Source: Streptomyces sp. NBC_00237
GTDB taxonomy: Bacteria > Actinomycetota > Actinomycetes > Streptomycetales > Streptomycetaceae
DNA: 64,000 nt
Assembly: GCF_026342435.1 (NCBI RefSeq)
Contig: NZ_JAPEMT010000002.1
Location: 2,542,001-2,606,000 of the forward strand
Reading direction: 5' to 3'
A program made the translations under genes and the position numbers. The notes below the pieces were generated by a model. That model saw only the letters and a program-made list of their open reading frames with translations, had not been told where the DNA came from and did not search any database. Within the stretch, counting starts at the first letter, position 1. Every line of letters begins with the position of its first letter. Positions 25,580 through 34,594 of this stretch are shown in pieces.

Positions 25580-25995
25580 CGCTGCTGCCTCCCAGTACGC
25601 ACCGCGCCGCCGTTGGCGCAACGTCCCCCGCCCCAGGAGGGGCAGGGAAGTGAACGAACGTTATCCACAGCATCCCGCACGCCGCCGTTTCGCGGTGGAG
25701 ACAGAGGGGGAAATCACACGTTGGGAAAACGTTCGCTGTGCGTCGCACCCGCATCAGTCGGCACCGCGGTCCCACGGGAGGTCAGGCACCCGGGAGCCGC
25801 AGCCACGACGGGACCGTCGCACGGGGAGCCGCAACGAGGTCGCCGTACCACCGCGCCGTCAGCCGCACGGCACGGTGGTGCGGCCGCTCCCTTCCGAGGA
25901 GACGCCCGCACCACCTGGCCTCCGTCACGGCACCCCATGAGGGCACACGGGGGACAGGGCCGTCCCCCCGCGTGCCGTTCGGGAGGTCGGCCGCC
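25580..25995. other. Intergenic region with an isolated DnaA-box match
   Basis: This 416-bp region separates icmB from the divergent lipase gene. TTATCCACA at 25661-25669 is an exact consensus DnaA box but stands alone. CGAACGTT (25655-25662) and AACGTTCG (25728-25735) form a spaced inverted repeat around it. I see no convincing gene here; the open frames are shadows. Confidence 0.5.
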
Positions 25996-26814
25996 ATGAG
26001 ATTCCCGCCCCTGCCCCTCGCCCCTCTCCTCCCCCTGCTCCGCGCCACCGTCCTCGAACTCGCCGTGCTTTTCGGGCATGTGATCCTCTATCCCTCCGGA
26101 ATGCGACCGGAGCCCCCTTCCCCAGCCGAGTCGCCGACGGAGCCCGACCTCGGATGCGCGCTCCCCACGACCACCCCGGACCGCCCGCCCGTCGTCCTCC
26201 TGCACGGCTTCGTCGACAACCGCTCGGTGTTCGTCCTGCTCCGCCGCTCCCTCGCCCGGCACGGCTGGCGGCACCTGACATCGCTCAACTACTCCCCCCT
26301 CACCTGCGATCTGCGCACCGCCGCCGAACTCCTCGGCCGGCACATCGAGGACATCTGCGCACGCACGGGGCACTCCCGGGTCGACGTCGTTGGACACAGC
26401 CTGGGCGGTCTGATCGCGCGCTATTACGCGCAGCGACTCGGCGGCGACACGCGGATACGGACGCTCGTCACTCTCGGAACTCCGCACGAAGGCACCCGCG
26501 TCGCCCCGCCGATGAGCGCCCACCCACTCGTACGACAGATGCGACCGGGTTCTGCCGTGATCAAGGAACTCGCCCTGCCCGCCCCGGGATGCGCCACTCG
26601 ATTCGTGAGTTTCTGGAGCGACCTTGATCAGATAATGGTTCCGGCGGAAACGGCCCGCCTCCGCCATCCCGATCTCTTCGCCCAGAACGTGCAGGTCAGC
26701 GGCATCGGCCATCTCGCCCTGCCCGTGCACCCTGCCGTCGCCGCCGAAATCCGGCAAGTCCTCCAGGCACCGGAAGACGCCGACACGGCCGCCACCGGAG
26801 TCTCCGTGGCGTAA
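25996..26814 (+). CDS. Alpha/beta-hydrolase lipase/esterase
   Basis: The 272-aa protein has an N-terminal hydrophobic segment (LPLAPLLPLLRATVLELAVLFG) that could be a signal anchor. The hydrolase fold shows the oxyanion motif VVLLHGFVDN, nucleophile elbow GHSLGG, TLGTPHEGT after strand 6, a plausible catalytic Asp in FWSDLDQIM, and catalytic His in SGIGHLALPVHP. This combination is typical of Streptomyces secreted or membrane-bound triacylglycerol lipases of the LipA/EstA type. The start is fixed by GGGAGG with 9-nt spacing. It is a single gene and its substrate is not deducible. Confidence 0.85.
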   Translation: MRFPPLPLAPLLPLLRATVLELAVLFGHVILYPSGMRPEPPSPAESPTEPDLGCALPTTTPDRPPVVLLHGFVDNRSVFVLLRRSLARHGWRHLTSLNYSPLTCDLRTAAELLGRHIEDICARTGHSRVDVVGHSLGGLIARYYAQRLGGDTRIRTLVTLGTPHEGTRVAPPMSAHPLVRQMRPGSAVIKELALPAPGCATRFVSFWSDLDQIMVPAETARLRHPDLFAQNVQVSGIGHLALPVHPAVAAEIRQVLQAPEDADTAATGVSVA

Positions 26815-26978
26815 CTCCGTCACGTCAACGGCAGAGGCTGTGTTCGCTCGGTGAATGTGCCGTGATCAGGGCCTTGCATTCCTCGAACAATCGCCGAACG
26901 CAGCGCCAAACCCCTGCCCGCCGTCCACCAAAAGGCGGCCGAATGCCCGTTTCCTGATTGCTCAAAACCTGCCGGAGA

Positions 26979-27008
26979 TTGTCGCCGCCGCATACCGCCG
27001 GGTACAGT
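26979..27008 (+). promoter_or_regulatory. Candidate promoter of the M23 peptidase gene
   Basis: TTGTCG (26979-26984) and TACAGT (27003-27008) are spaced 18 bp, a plausible vegetative -35/-10 pair about 76 nt before the GTG start. There is no experimental support. Confidence 0.35.
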
Positions 27009-27084
27009 CGCGCCACTGCTTTCACTCTGGGTGCTCACGGGCCCCCGGGAAACAGGTCCTGCTGCCGAGGCGAGAGAGACGTTG

Positions 27085-28584
27085 GTGAACGACCAGCAAC
27101 CCCACGCCGGGTACGACACGTACCCCACCGGCAGTTTCAGTACCGACCCGCTCTTCGGCGGACTGCCCGGCACCGGCGACCACAGTGGCCAGTACGACAC
27201 CACCCAGTGGGACACCGGCTCGCACCAGAACCTCACCGCCGGGTACGACGCGTACGGCGCACACGCCCCGCAACAGGACTACGGCACCACCGGCACCTGG
27301 ACCCACCTCGCGGACATTCCCGCGCAGGGCGGACCGGCTCCGTACGACACGCAGAGTTACCAGGCCGACGCCATGGCCACCGGCCAGTGGGACGCCACCG
27401 CGTGGAACGAGGCGAACCAGGTCCACTCCGCGCCTCAGTCCTCTTTCGAGACAGGGCAGTTCGAGACGGGCCAGTTCGAGACGGGCCAGTTCGACGCCAC
27501 GCAGTACGCGTACGGGGCCGACTCCTCGTCCGGCCACCAGTGGCAGCCGTACGATCCCAGCCTGGAGACCGGCGCGTTCGACGCCACCGCCTGGAACACC
27601 GGCGCCGACCAGCCCGGGGACGGCGTACCGGACACCCCCGAAGCCCTCACCGGTGCAACGGACGTCCACACCACGGAGTTCCCGATCGTCACCCCAAGTG
27701 CCCGGAACGCGCACGACGCGCACACCGCGCACGACCCCCACGACGCGTCCGACGCGTCCGACCCGGCCGGTTCCTCGGGCCCCGGCCCGGAGCCGGAACC
27801 CGCGGCGGTCGGCCCCCGCGCCGCCCGCCGGGTCCCCGCGAACCGCGGCCGCCGCCGCACCCCCGCCAAGCGCTCCGCCCTCTTCACCATCGCCGTCCCC
27901 TCCGCCTGTGTCATGGGCGTCGCAGGAATCGCCGCCGCCTCCGTCAGCGGCGTCGCCGGTGCCGACGAGACGAAGAAGCCGACGACCATGGCCGCCGCCG
28001 ACCCGGCGACCGTGAAGCCCGTCGCCGTGAACAACAAGCTCGACACCCAGCTCGCCGCCCTGAGCACCGACGCCCGCGACTTCGGCGACCGCGCCAGTCG
28101 TACGCAGGAGCGCATCGACCTCAAGGAACGCCAGGACGCCGAGAAGAAGCGCAAGGCCGAGGAGGCCGCGCGCAAGGAGGCGGCCCGCCCCAAGTACGCC
28201 CTGCCCGTCAGCCAGCACGGACTCAGCGCGTACTACGGCCAGGCAGGCGTCAACTGGGCGGCCGTGCACACCGGCATCGACTTCCCCGTCGACATGGGCA
28301 CGCCGGTGATGGCGGCGACCGACGGCACGGTCAGCTACCAGTTCAACTCGGCGTACGGAAACATGATGAAGGTCGTCTCGCCGAACGGCGTCGAGACCTG
28401 GTACTGCCACCTCTCCCGCACCAAGATGCGCTCCGGCTCGGTGAAGGCGGGCGACGTCATCGGTTACGCGGGCACCTCCGGCAACTCCACGGGCGCGCAC
28501 CTGCACTTCGAGGTCCGCCCGAGCGGCGGCTCCGCCATCGACCCGCTGGCCTGGCTCCGCAGCCACGACCTCGACCCGACGTGA
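27085..28584 (+). CDS. M23 family metallopeptidase with long disordered N-terminus
   Basis: The protein is 499 aa. Residues 1-260 are Gln/Thr/Asp/Tyr-rich and disordered, with a GQFET repeat (15-bp DNA repeat at about 27446-27490). A basic RRVPANRGRRRTPAKRS stretch and one membrane or signal helix follow (FTIAVPSACVMGVAGIAAASV), then a coiled coil (ERQDAEKKRKAEEAARKEAAR). The C-terminal LytM/M23 domain shows VHTGIDF (Zn-binding His and Asp) and HLHFE. It is predicted to cleave peptidoglycan peptides outside the membrane, or to regulate hydrolases. GTG 27085 is chosen from a GAGAGAG purine run and because it begins the coherent low-complexity domain. Confidence 0.85.
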   Translation: MNDQQPHAGYDTYPTGSFSTDPLFGGLPGTGDHSGQYDTTQWDTGSHQNLTAGYDAYGAHAPQQDYGTTGTWTHLADIPAQGGPAPYDTQSYQADAMATGQWDATAWNEANQVHSAPQSSFETGQFETGQFETGQFDATQYAYGADSSSGHQWQPYDPSLETGAFDATAWNTGADQPGDGVPDTPEALTGATDVHTTEFPIVTPSARNAHDAHTAHDPHDASDASDPAGSSGPGPEPEPAAVGPRAARRVPANRGRRRTPAKRSALFTIAVPSACVMGVAGIAAASVSGVAGADETKKPTTMAAADPATVKPVAVNNKLDTQLAALSTDARDFGDRASRTQERIDLKERQDAEKKRKAEEAARKEAARPKYALPVSQHGLSAYYGQAGVNWAAVHTGIDFPVDMGTPVMAATDGTVSYQFNSAYGNMMKVVSPNGVETWYCHLSRTKMRSGSVKAGDVIGYAGTSGNSTGAHLHFEVRPSGGSAIDPLAWLRSHDLDPT

Positions 28585-28618
28585 GCCGTAAGCCGTAAGC
28601 CGTAAAAGGATTCCCGCT

Positions 28619-28669
28619 GTACGGGTGAGGGGCCGCACCGGAAGACCCGGTGCGGCCCCTCACCCGTAC
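28619..28669. terminator. Very strong bidirectional terminator
   Basis: A perfect 23-bp inverted repeat with a 5-nt loop (28619-28641 with 28647-28669) lies between the M23 gene and the converging pcrA. Confidence 0.9.
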
Positions 28670-28675
28670 GACGAA

Positions 28676-31150
28676 CTACAGCTTCTCGACCGGCGCGTAC
28701 CGCAGCAGCAGCTTCTTCGGGCGCTCGTCGCCGAAGTCGATGGTGGCCTGCGCGTCCGCACCGGCTCCGGTCACCGTCATCACCGTGCCCAGGCCGAACT
28801 GGTCGTGCGTGACCCGGTCGCCGACGGCGAGGTTGATCACCGGCTTGTCCGTCGCCCGGCCCGTGGCGAAGCCCGAAGGGCCCTTGCGGGAGCGGGAGTT
28901 GGAGAGGGAGGAGGACAGCGAGGCGGCCACCCCTCCCGCCTTCGACCCGGAGACCGGACCCGCCGGGATCTGCGCGCCGGTGCGCTTCCACTCCAGGTGG
29001 GTGTCCGGAATCTCCTCCAGGAAGCGGGAGGCCGGGTTGTACGAGGGCTGACCCCAGGCGCTGCGCAGGGTGGAGCGGGTGAGGTAGAGGCGTTCGCGGG
29101 CGCGGGTGATGCCGACGTACGCGAGGCGGCGCTCCTCCTCCAGCTCCTTGGTGTTGCCCAGCGAACGCATGTGCGGGAAGACGCCGTCCTCCATGCCGGT
29201 CAGGAAGACGACCGGGAATTCAAGGCCCTTGGCCGTGTGCAGGGTCATCAGCGTGATGACGCCCGAGCCGTCCTCGTCCTCGTCGGGGATCTGGTCGGAG
29301 TCGGCGACCAGCGCGACCTTCTCCAGGAAGTCCGACAGGGTGCCGGGGGTGTCCTCGTCGCCCCGCTCCTGCTCGAACTCCAGGGCGACGGCGGCGAGTT
29401 CCTGGAGGTTCTCGATGCGGGTCTCGTCCTGCGGGTCGGTGGACGCCTGGAGCTCGGCGAGGTATCCCGTCCGCTCCATCACCGCTTCGAGGACGGTGGC
29501 CGGTCCCGCTCCGGACTCGACGATCGTACGGAGCTCCTCCATCAGCGTGTTGAACCGCTTGACGGCGTTGGAGGACCGGGCGGCCATGCCGTACGCCTCG
29601 TCGACGCGGCGCAGGGCCTGCGGGAAGCTGATCCGCTCGCGCAGCGACAGCGCGTCGATCATGGCTTCGGCGCGGTCGCCGATGCCCCGCTTGGGCACGT
29701 TGAGGATGCGGCGCAGCGGGACGGTGTCCTCGGGGTTGGAGAGGACGCGCAGGTAGGCCAGGATGTCCCGGACCTCCTTGCGCTCGTAGAAGCGGACGCC
29801 GCCGACGACCTTGTAGGGCAGGCCGACCCGGATGAAGATCTCTTCGAAGACGCGGGACTGGGCGTTCGTACGGTAGAAGACGGCGACGTCTCCGGCCTTG
29901 GCGTCGCCCGCGTCGGTGAGGCGGTCGATCTCCTCGGCGATGAACTGGGCCTCGTCGTGCTCGGTGTCCGCGACGTACCCGGTGATCAGTGAGCCCGCGC
30001 CCGCGTCGGTCCAGAGGTTCTTCGCGCGGCGGTTCTCGTTGCGCTCGATGACGGCGTTGGCGGCGGTGAGGATCGTCTGGGTGGAGCGGTAGTTCTGCTC
30101 CAGGAGAATCGTGACCGCGTCCGGGTAGTCCTCCTCGAACTGGAGGATGTTGCGGATCGTCGCGCCGCGGAAGGCGTAGATCGACTGGTCGGCGTCACCG
30201 ACCACGCACAGCTCACCGGGGGCGGCGGCCGGACCGGACGGGCCGACCAGCTCGCGGACCAGCGTGTACTGGGCGTGGTTGGTGTCCTGGTACTCGTCGA
30301 CCATGACGTGCCGGAAGCGCATCCGGTAGTGCTCGGCGACGTCCGGGAACGCCTGGAGCAGGTGCACCGTGGTCATGATGATGTCGTCGAAGTCCAGCGC
30401 GTTCGCCTCGCGGAGGCGGGACTGGTACATCGCGTACGCCTGGGCGAGGGTCTTCTCGAAGCCGTCGGCGGCCTGCCCGGCGAAGGTCTCCTCGTCTATC
30501 AGCTCGTTCTTGAGGTTGGAGACCTTGGCGCTGAAGGACTTCGGCGGGAAACGCTTGGGGTCGAGGTCCAGGTCGCGGCAGACCAGGGCCATCAGGCGCT
30601 TGGAGTCGGCGGCGTCGTAGATCGAGAACGACGACGTGAAGCCGAGCTTCTTGGACTCGCGGCGCAGGATGCGCACGCACGCGCTGTGGAAGGTCGACAC
30701 CCACATCATGTTGGCGCGCGGACCGACCAGCGCCTCGACGCGCTCCTTCATCTCGGCCGCGGCCTTGTTGGTGAAGGTGATCGCGAGGATCTGACCGGGG
30801 TGCACACCGCGCGCGGAGAGCAGGTGCGCGATGCGGTGGGTGAGCACGCGGGTCTTGCCCGAACCGGCTCCGGCCACGATGAGCAGCGGCGAACCGGCGT
30901 GCACGACGGCGGCGCGCTGGTTCTCGTTCAGCCCGTCGAGGAGCGCCGCCGGGTCGGTGACCGGGCGGGGGGCGCCGTCCCGGTAGTACGCGTCCCGGGG
31001 CGGCGGCGGACCGTCGAAGGCGCCCGCGAAGAGGTCGTGCGGAACCTCCTCCGGAGGGGCACCTTCTTCGGTGTCCTCCGGGGGCGGCGGGGCCGATTCG
31101 TCCTTGTTCTGGAGGTCGGCCAGGAAGCTGTCGTCAAAGAGGCTGCTCAT
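28676..31150 (-). CDS. pcrA: ATP-dependent DNA helicase PcrA/UvrD
   Basis: The 824-aa superfamily 1A 3-prime-to-5-prime helicase functions in DNA repair, replication and displacement of proteins from DNA. An acidic, Pro-rich N-terminal extension (about 1-65) precedes the helicase core. Motifs are LNENQRAAVVHAGSPLLIVAGAGSGKT (Q motif and Walker A), ITFTNKAAAEMKERV, VDEYQDTNHAQY (motif II), VVGDADQSIYAFRGA (III), LEQNYRST (IV) and TLHTAKGLEFPVVFLTG (V). The C-terminal KPVINLAVGDRVTHDQFGLGTV region is the PcrA RNA-polymerase-interacting Tudor-like domain. A single transcription unit ending at the strong terminator. Confidence 0.97.
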   Translation of the reverse strand: MSSLFDDSFLADLQNKDESAPPPPEDTEEGAPPEEVPHDLFAGAFDGPPPPRDAYYRDGAPRPVTDPAALLDGLNENQRAAVVHAGSPLLIVAGAGSGKTRVLTHRIAHLLSARGVHPGQILAITFTNKAAAEMKERVEALVGPRANMMWVSTFHSACVRILRRESKKLGFTSSFSIYDAADSKRLMALVCRDLDLDPKRFPPKSFSAKVSNLKNELIDEETFAGQAADGFEKTLAQAYAMYQSRLREANALDFDDIIMTTVHLLQAFPDVAEHYRMRFRHVMVDEYQDTNHAQYTLVRELVGPSGPAAAPGELCVVGDADQSIYAFRGATIRNILQFEEDYPDAVTILLEQNYRSTQTILTAANAVIERNENRRAKNLWTDAGAGSLITGYVADTEHDEAQFIAEEIDRLTDAGDAKAGDVAVFYRTNAQSRVFEEIFIRVGLPYKVVGGVRFYERKEVRDILAYLRVLSNPEDTVPLRRILNVPKRGIGDRAEAMIDALSLRERISFPQALRRVDEAYGMAARSSNAVKRFNTLMEELRTIVESGAGPATVLEAVMERTGYLAELQASTDPQDETRIENLQELAAVALEFEQERGDEDTPGTLSDFLEKVALVADSDQIPDEDEDGSGVITLMTLHTAKGLEFPVVFLTGMEDGVFPHMRSLGNTKELEEERRLAYVGITRARERLYLTRSTLRSAWGQPSYNPASRFLEEIPDTHLEWKRTGAQIPAGPVSGSKAGGVAASLSSSLSNSRSRKGPSGFATGRATDKPVINLAVGDRVTHDQFGLGTVMTVTGAGADAQATIDFGDERPKKLLLRYAPVEKL

Positions 31151-31334
31151 CGCCTACCGAGTCTAGGCGGCCCCACTGACAGCCCGGCCCGGATTCCGCC
31201 ACAACGGCGGTCGCACGGGGTCGCGGCGGGCCGGTGGTACGGGGCCGGGGCGGGCCGGACGCCACCGTCTGTGACGACTTCCTCACACCCCCGCGAAGGT
31301 CACGAAAACGTATCGGGCATATCGAACATCAGGC

Positions 31335-31364
31335 TTCCCACCCGTCACAGCCATTCGTTACGGT
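31335..31364 (+). promoter_or_regulatory. Candidate promoter of the riboswitch/NlpC transcript
   Basis: TTCCCA (31335-31340) and TACGGT (31359-31364) are 18 bp apart, about 50 nt before the riboswitch. The -35 match is weak. Confidence 0.3.
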
Positions 31365-31409
31365 GCTGCGCGAGCGGCCCGTACCCCCCTCGGCGAACCG
31401 CGCCGGAAC

Positions 31410-31580
31410 GGTCGCCGCACGCCGAATCCGCGCCGCCCGCAAGGCGGTTCGGAACCGGGGACCCACTCGTACCACCGGGGTGAATCGGCCCGTACCCCCC
31501 ACGCACGCGGGCCGTAGGGCGCGCCTTCCTTGTCTCCTGCCCGAACCCGACAGCTAACCCGGTAGGCGGCCCACGGAAGG
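31410..31580 (+). promoter_or_regulatory. ydaO/yuaA-type c-di-AMP riboswitch
   Basis: The region contains the conserved blocks of the ydaO class in order: GCCGAATCC, GGAACCGGGGACCCAC, GGGGTGAATC, GCCGTAGGGC, CTTCCTTGTCTCCTGCCCGAACCCGA in part, CAGCTAACCCGGTAGGCGGC, then GGAAGGA. In Streptomyces this RNA senses cyclic di-AMP and sits before cell-wall hydrolase and resuscitation-promoting factor genes, which fits the NlpC/P60 gene that follows. The final GGAAGG (31575-31580) is both the Shine-Dalgarno sequence and complementary to CCTTCC at 31524-31529, so ribosome access may depend on this helix. Boundaries are approximate. Confidence 0.9.
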
Positions 31581-31590
31581 AATGCCTGCT

Positions 31591-32796
31591 TTGGCATCGC
31601 ATCGCAAGCCACGCACCCGCACCACGTCGTTGATACGCACCTCCACACCCGGCGTCGGCGTCACGACCGCCGCTCTGATGACCGTCGGCATCGTCACCCA
31701 GTCCGCGCAGGCGGCCCCCGCCGCGCCGAAGCCCTCCGTCGAGGAGGTGCAGCAGAAGGTGGACGCGCTGTACCGGCAGGCCGGGGCGGCGACCCAGGAG
31801 TACAACGCGGCCAAGGAAGCCACCCGCAAGCAGAAGGGCAGGGTCGACGCGCTCCTCGACGACGTCGCCAAGCGCACCGACAAGCTCAACCAGGCCCGGC
31901 GCACGCTCGGCTCCCTCGCCGCCTCGCAGTACCGCAGCGGATCGGTGGGGTCCACCGCCGCACTGCTCCTCGCGGACGACCCGCAGTCGTACTTCGAGTC
32001 GCGGCGGCTGATGGCACGGGCCACCGAACGGCAGCAGAAGCTCATCGGCGACTACAGCACCCAGCAGGAGGCCGCCGCCAAGAAGCGGGGTGAGGCGACG
32101 CGCAGCCTGGAGCGGCTGACCACGGCGCAAGCCACGCTCCGGACGTCCAAACAGAACGTGCAGGACAAGCTGGGGCAGGCGCGCGGGCTGCTGTCGCGGC
32201 TGACCGAGCAGGAGAAGGCGCGGCTGGCGGAGCTGGAGCGCGAGCGGGAGGCGGAGGCCAAGCGCAAGGCGGACGAGCTGGCCCGGGAGCAGGCGCGGGA
32301 GGCCGCCAAGGAGAAGGAGCGGGAGAAGGAGAAGCCCGGAGAGGGCTCTGGATCAGGCTCCGACTCCGGCTCCGGAAGCGGCTCCGGCTCCGGAAGCGGC
32401 TCCGGCTCCGGAAGCGGCTCGGGAACGGGCTCCGGAAGCTCGTACTCCACCAAAGCCGCGAAGGTGCTCGCCTTCGCCCGTGCGCAGATCGGCAAGCCGT
32501 ACGTCTGGGGAGCGACCGGCCCGTCCTCGTACGACTGCTCCGGTCTCACCCAGGCCGCCTGGAAGGCCGCCGGGGTGGACCTGCCGCGCACCACCTGGGA
32601 CCAGGTCAAGATCGGCACCCGGGTCGCGACGAAGGACCTCAAACCCGGTGACCTGGTGTTTTTCTACGACGACATCAGCCACGTCGGCATCTACCGGGGC
32701 GACGGGATGATGATCCACGCGCCGAAGCCGAACGCGAAGGTGCGCGAGGAGTCGATCTACTACATGCCGATCTACGGCAGCGTGCGACCGGTCTGA
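31591..32796 (+). CDS. NlpC/P60 peptidoglycan endopeptidase under c-di-AMP control
   Basis: The product is about 401 aa. A signal peptide (basic start, then VGVTTAALMTVGIVTQSAQA) leads to an extracellular coiled coil (about 45-250; VDALYRQAGAATQEYN, then many EREREAEAKRKADE-like heptads). A (Ser-Gly)n linker follows, then an NlpC/P60 domain: GKPYVWGATGPSSYDCSGL with catalytic Cys, GDLVFFYDDISHVGIY with catalytic His. It cleaves gamma-D-Glu-diaminopimelate-type bonds in the wall. TTG 31591 is preferred: GGAAGGA is 9 nt upstream and the product then begins MASHRKP, matching its paralogue. ATG 31582 is only 1 nt from that site but cannot be excluded. Confidence 0.88.
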   Translation: MASHRKPRTRTTSLIRTSTPGVGVTTAALMTVGIVTQSAQAAPAAPKPSVEEVQQKVDALYRQAGAATQEYNAAKEATRKQKGRVDALLDDVAKRTDKLNQARRTLGSLAASQYRSGSVGSTAALLLADDPQSYFESRRLMARATERQQKLIGDYSTQQEAAAKKRGEATRSLERLTTAQATLRTSKQNVQDKLGQARGLLSRLTEQEKARLAELEREREAEAKRKADELAREQAREAAKEKEREKEKPGEGSGSGSDSGSGSGSGSGSGSGSGSGSGTGSGSSYSTKAAKVLAFARAQIGKPYVWGATGPSSYDCSGLTQAAWKAAGVDLPRTTWDQVKIGTRVATKDLKPGDLVFFYDDISHVGIYRGDGMMIHAPKPNAKVREESIYYMPIYGSVRPV

Positions 32797-32833
32797 GCCC
32801 GCACGTCGATCCGGCCCCTCGCCGCGGAGGGGC

Positions 32834-33187
32834 TCATGTCCACAGGACGGCGATGAAGATGTTGACGACCGTCAGTCCGCCGACCGCGCCGAACAGCGCC
32901 TTCTCCACCTTCTCGTCGTCGCGCTTGACGTAGACGAGGCCCAGGATCACCACGAGGATCGCCAGCTTGATGCCGATCTTGAGGTTGTTGACGCCGTGGT
33001 CCTGGGCCTGGTGGATGCCGACCAGGGCGACACCGGTGATCAGCATGGTCAGCGCGCCGTGCAGCATCGCGGGAACGAAGCGGGCGGTGCCCGCGCTCAT
33101 CGCCTTCATCTGGGTGAGGAAGCCGCCGAGGAGGGAGGCGATGCCGATGATGTGCAGACCGACGAAGACATTGAGGAGTACGTCCAT
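32834..33187 (-). CDS. Small four-helix membrane protein
   Basis: The 117-aa protein has four hydrophobic helices: VLLNVFVGLHIIGIASLLGGF, ARFVPAMLHGALTMLITGVALVGI, NLKIGIKLAILVVILGLVYV and ALFGAVGGLTVVNIFIAVLW, separated by short loops (HQAQDHGVNN and KRDDEKVEK). His residues in the first two helices could bind a cofactor, but no family is recognised with confidence. It lies between two NlpC/P60 paralogues on the opposite strand. ATG 33187 begins MDVLLN; an alternative start at 33205 adds six residues. Neither has a clear ribosome-binding site. Function is unknown. Confidence 0.75.
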   Translation of the reverse strand: MDVLLNVFVGLHIIGIASLLGGFLTQMKAMSAGTARFVPAMLHGALTMLITGVALVGIHQAQDHGVNNLKIGIKLAILVVILGLVYVKRDDEKVEKALFGAVGGLTVVNIFIAVLWT

Positions 33188-33439
33188 GGGGCGGAGCCTA
33201 GCCATGCGTTAGCACGCGTCAGGCGGCAGGGCGGGCCATTCCGTCCCATCGGTCACAGGGGGAACGGAAGCAGTGATTCCGCCTGAGGTGTCGTGATCAC
33301 CATCGACCAATCCATGAGCACTTCCGGGCATTAGCGGTCGTTCGAAGGCTGACCCGTGACGGCCAGGTTTAGCGTCCCTCCTCAGACGGCCGACTCCCCA
33401 TCCCACCGGCCGTACCCGTGGAAGGACGTGAACGCCCTC

Positions 33440-34510
33440 GTGGCAGCGCACCGGAAGCCCAAGCAGCGCTCACTCAGCGGCAGTACCGCCCGCACCACCG
33501 CCGTCACCCTCGCCCTCGCGGGAGCGGCAGGCACCACCGCACTGGAGGGCACCGCGCAGGCGGAGCCGACGCTCACCCCGGCCCAGATCAAGTCGAAGGT
33601 CGACAAGCTCTACCACGACGCCGAGGTCGCCACCGAGACCTACAACGGCGTGCGGGAGAAGTCCGCACGGACCAAGAAGTCGCTGGAGCAGCTCCGCGAC
33701 GAGGCGGCCCGCCGGACCGAGCAGCTGAACGCCGAGCGCAAGTCGCTCGGCTCGATGGCCGCCGCGCAGTACCGCACCGGCGGCCTCGAACCGGCGCTCC
33801 AGGTCGCGCTCACCTCGAACCCCGACCAGTACCTGGAGCGGGCCGCCGTCGCGGGGCGGGCCGGGGAACGGCAGGCCGTCAAGGTGCAGGGCGCACAGCG
33901 GCAGCTCGCCCGGATCGCCCGACTGCGCGGCGCCGCCGACCACCGCTTCACCCAGCTCGCCCAGGACCGGGAGGAGCTGAAGAAGCAGAAGGAGAAGATC
34001 CAGCGGAACATCTCCGAGGCCGAGGAGCTGCTCGCCCGCCTCACCGGGGACGACCGGGCACGCTACGCCGCCCAGGACGGGCACGGGAGCGACGGGGAGC
34101 GCGCCGACCGGGCCTCGGCCGGAGCCAGGGACCTGCCGCGCGGCGGTGTCCGCGCGCCCAACGCCCGCGCCGCGCAGGCCGTCTCCTTCGCCTACTCCGC
34201 GCTCGGAAAGCCCTATGTCTGGGGTGCCACGGGCCCCTCCTCCTTCGACTGCTCGGGCCTGACCCAGGCCGCCTGGCGGTCCGCCGGGGTGTCGCTGCCG
34301 CGCACCACGTACACCCAGATCAACGCGGGAGAGCGCATCTCGCGTTCCCAGCTCGCGCCGGGAGATCTGTTGTTCTTCTACTCCGGGATCACGCACGTCG
34401 GCCTGTACATCGGCGACGGCAGGATGATCCACGCCCCGCGCCCCGGCGCTCCGGTGCGGATCGCGCCGATCGACCAGATGCCGCTGACGGGGGCGACCCG
34501 TCCGGCGTGA
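33440..34510 (+). CDS. NlpC/P60 peptidoglycan endopeptidase, paralogue 2
   Basis: The 356-aa protein has the same architecture as the paralogue at 31591: signal peptide (VTLALAGAAGTTALEGTAQA), extracellular coiled coil (TPAQIKSKVDKLYHDAEVATETYN and following heptads to about 225), a linker without the Ser-Gly repeat, and an NlpC/P60 domain with GKPYVWGATGPSSFDCSGL (catalytic Cys) and GITHVGLYIGDG (catalytic His). GTG 33440 gives MAAHRKPKQ, parallel to the paralogue; GTG 33428 sits 1 nt after GGAAGGA and adds four residues. No riboswitch was seen upstream, so the two copies are probably regulated differently. Confidence 0.87.
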   Translation: MAAHRKPKQRSLSGSTARTTAVTLALAGAAGTTALEGTAQAEPTLTPAQIKSKVDKLYHDAEVATETYNGVREKSARTKKSLEQLRDEAARRTEQLNAERKSLGSMAAAQYRTGGLEPALQVALTSNPDQYLERAAVAGRAGERQAVKVQGAQRQLARIARLRGAADHRFTQLAQDREELKKQKEKIQRNISEAEELLARLTGDDRARYAAQDGHGSDGERADRASAGARDLPRGGVRAPNARAAQAVSFAYSALGKPYVWGATGPSSFDCSGLTQAAWRSAGVSLPRTTYTQINAGERISRSQLAPGDLLFFYSGITHVGLYIGDGRMIHAPRPGAPVRIAPIDQMPLTGATRPA

Positions 34511-34594
34511 GCCGCCGCATCAGCGGACCGGGCAGGGGTACACGCCGTGCAGGGCCGTGACCTCCACGGCACAGTGGACGACCGGAGGAACCCC

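Noticed and set aside
26815..27084. c-di-AMP riboswitch before the M23 peptidase gene
   Set aside because: I looked for ydaO blocks as found at 31410-31580 and did not see them in order.
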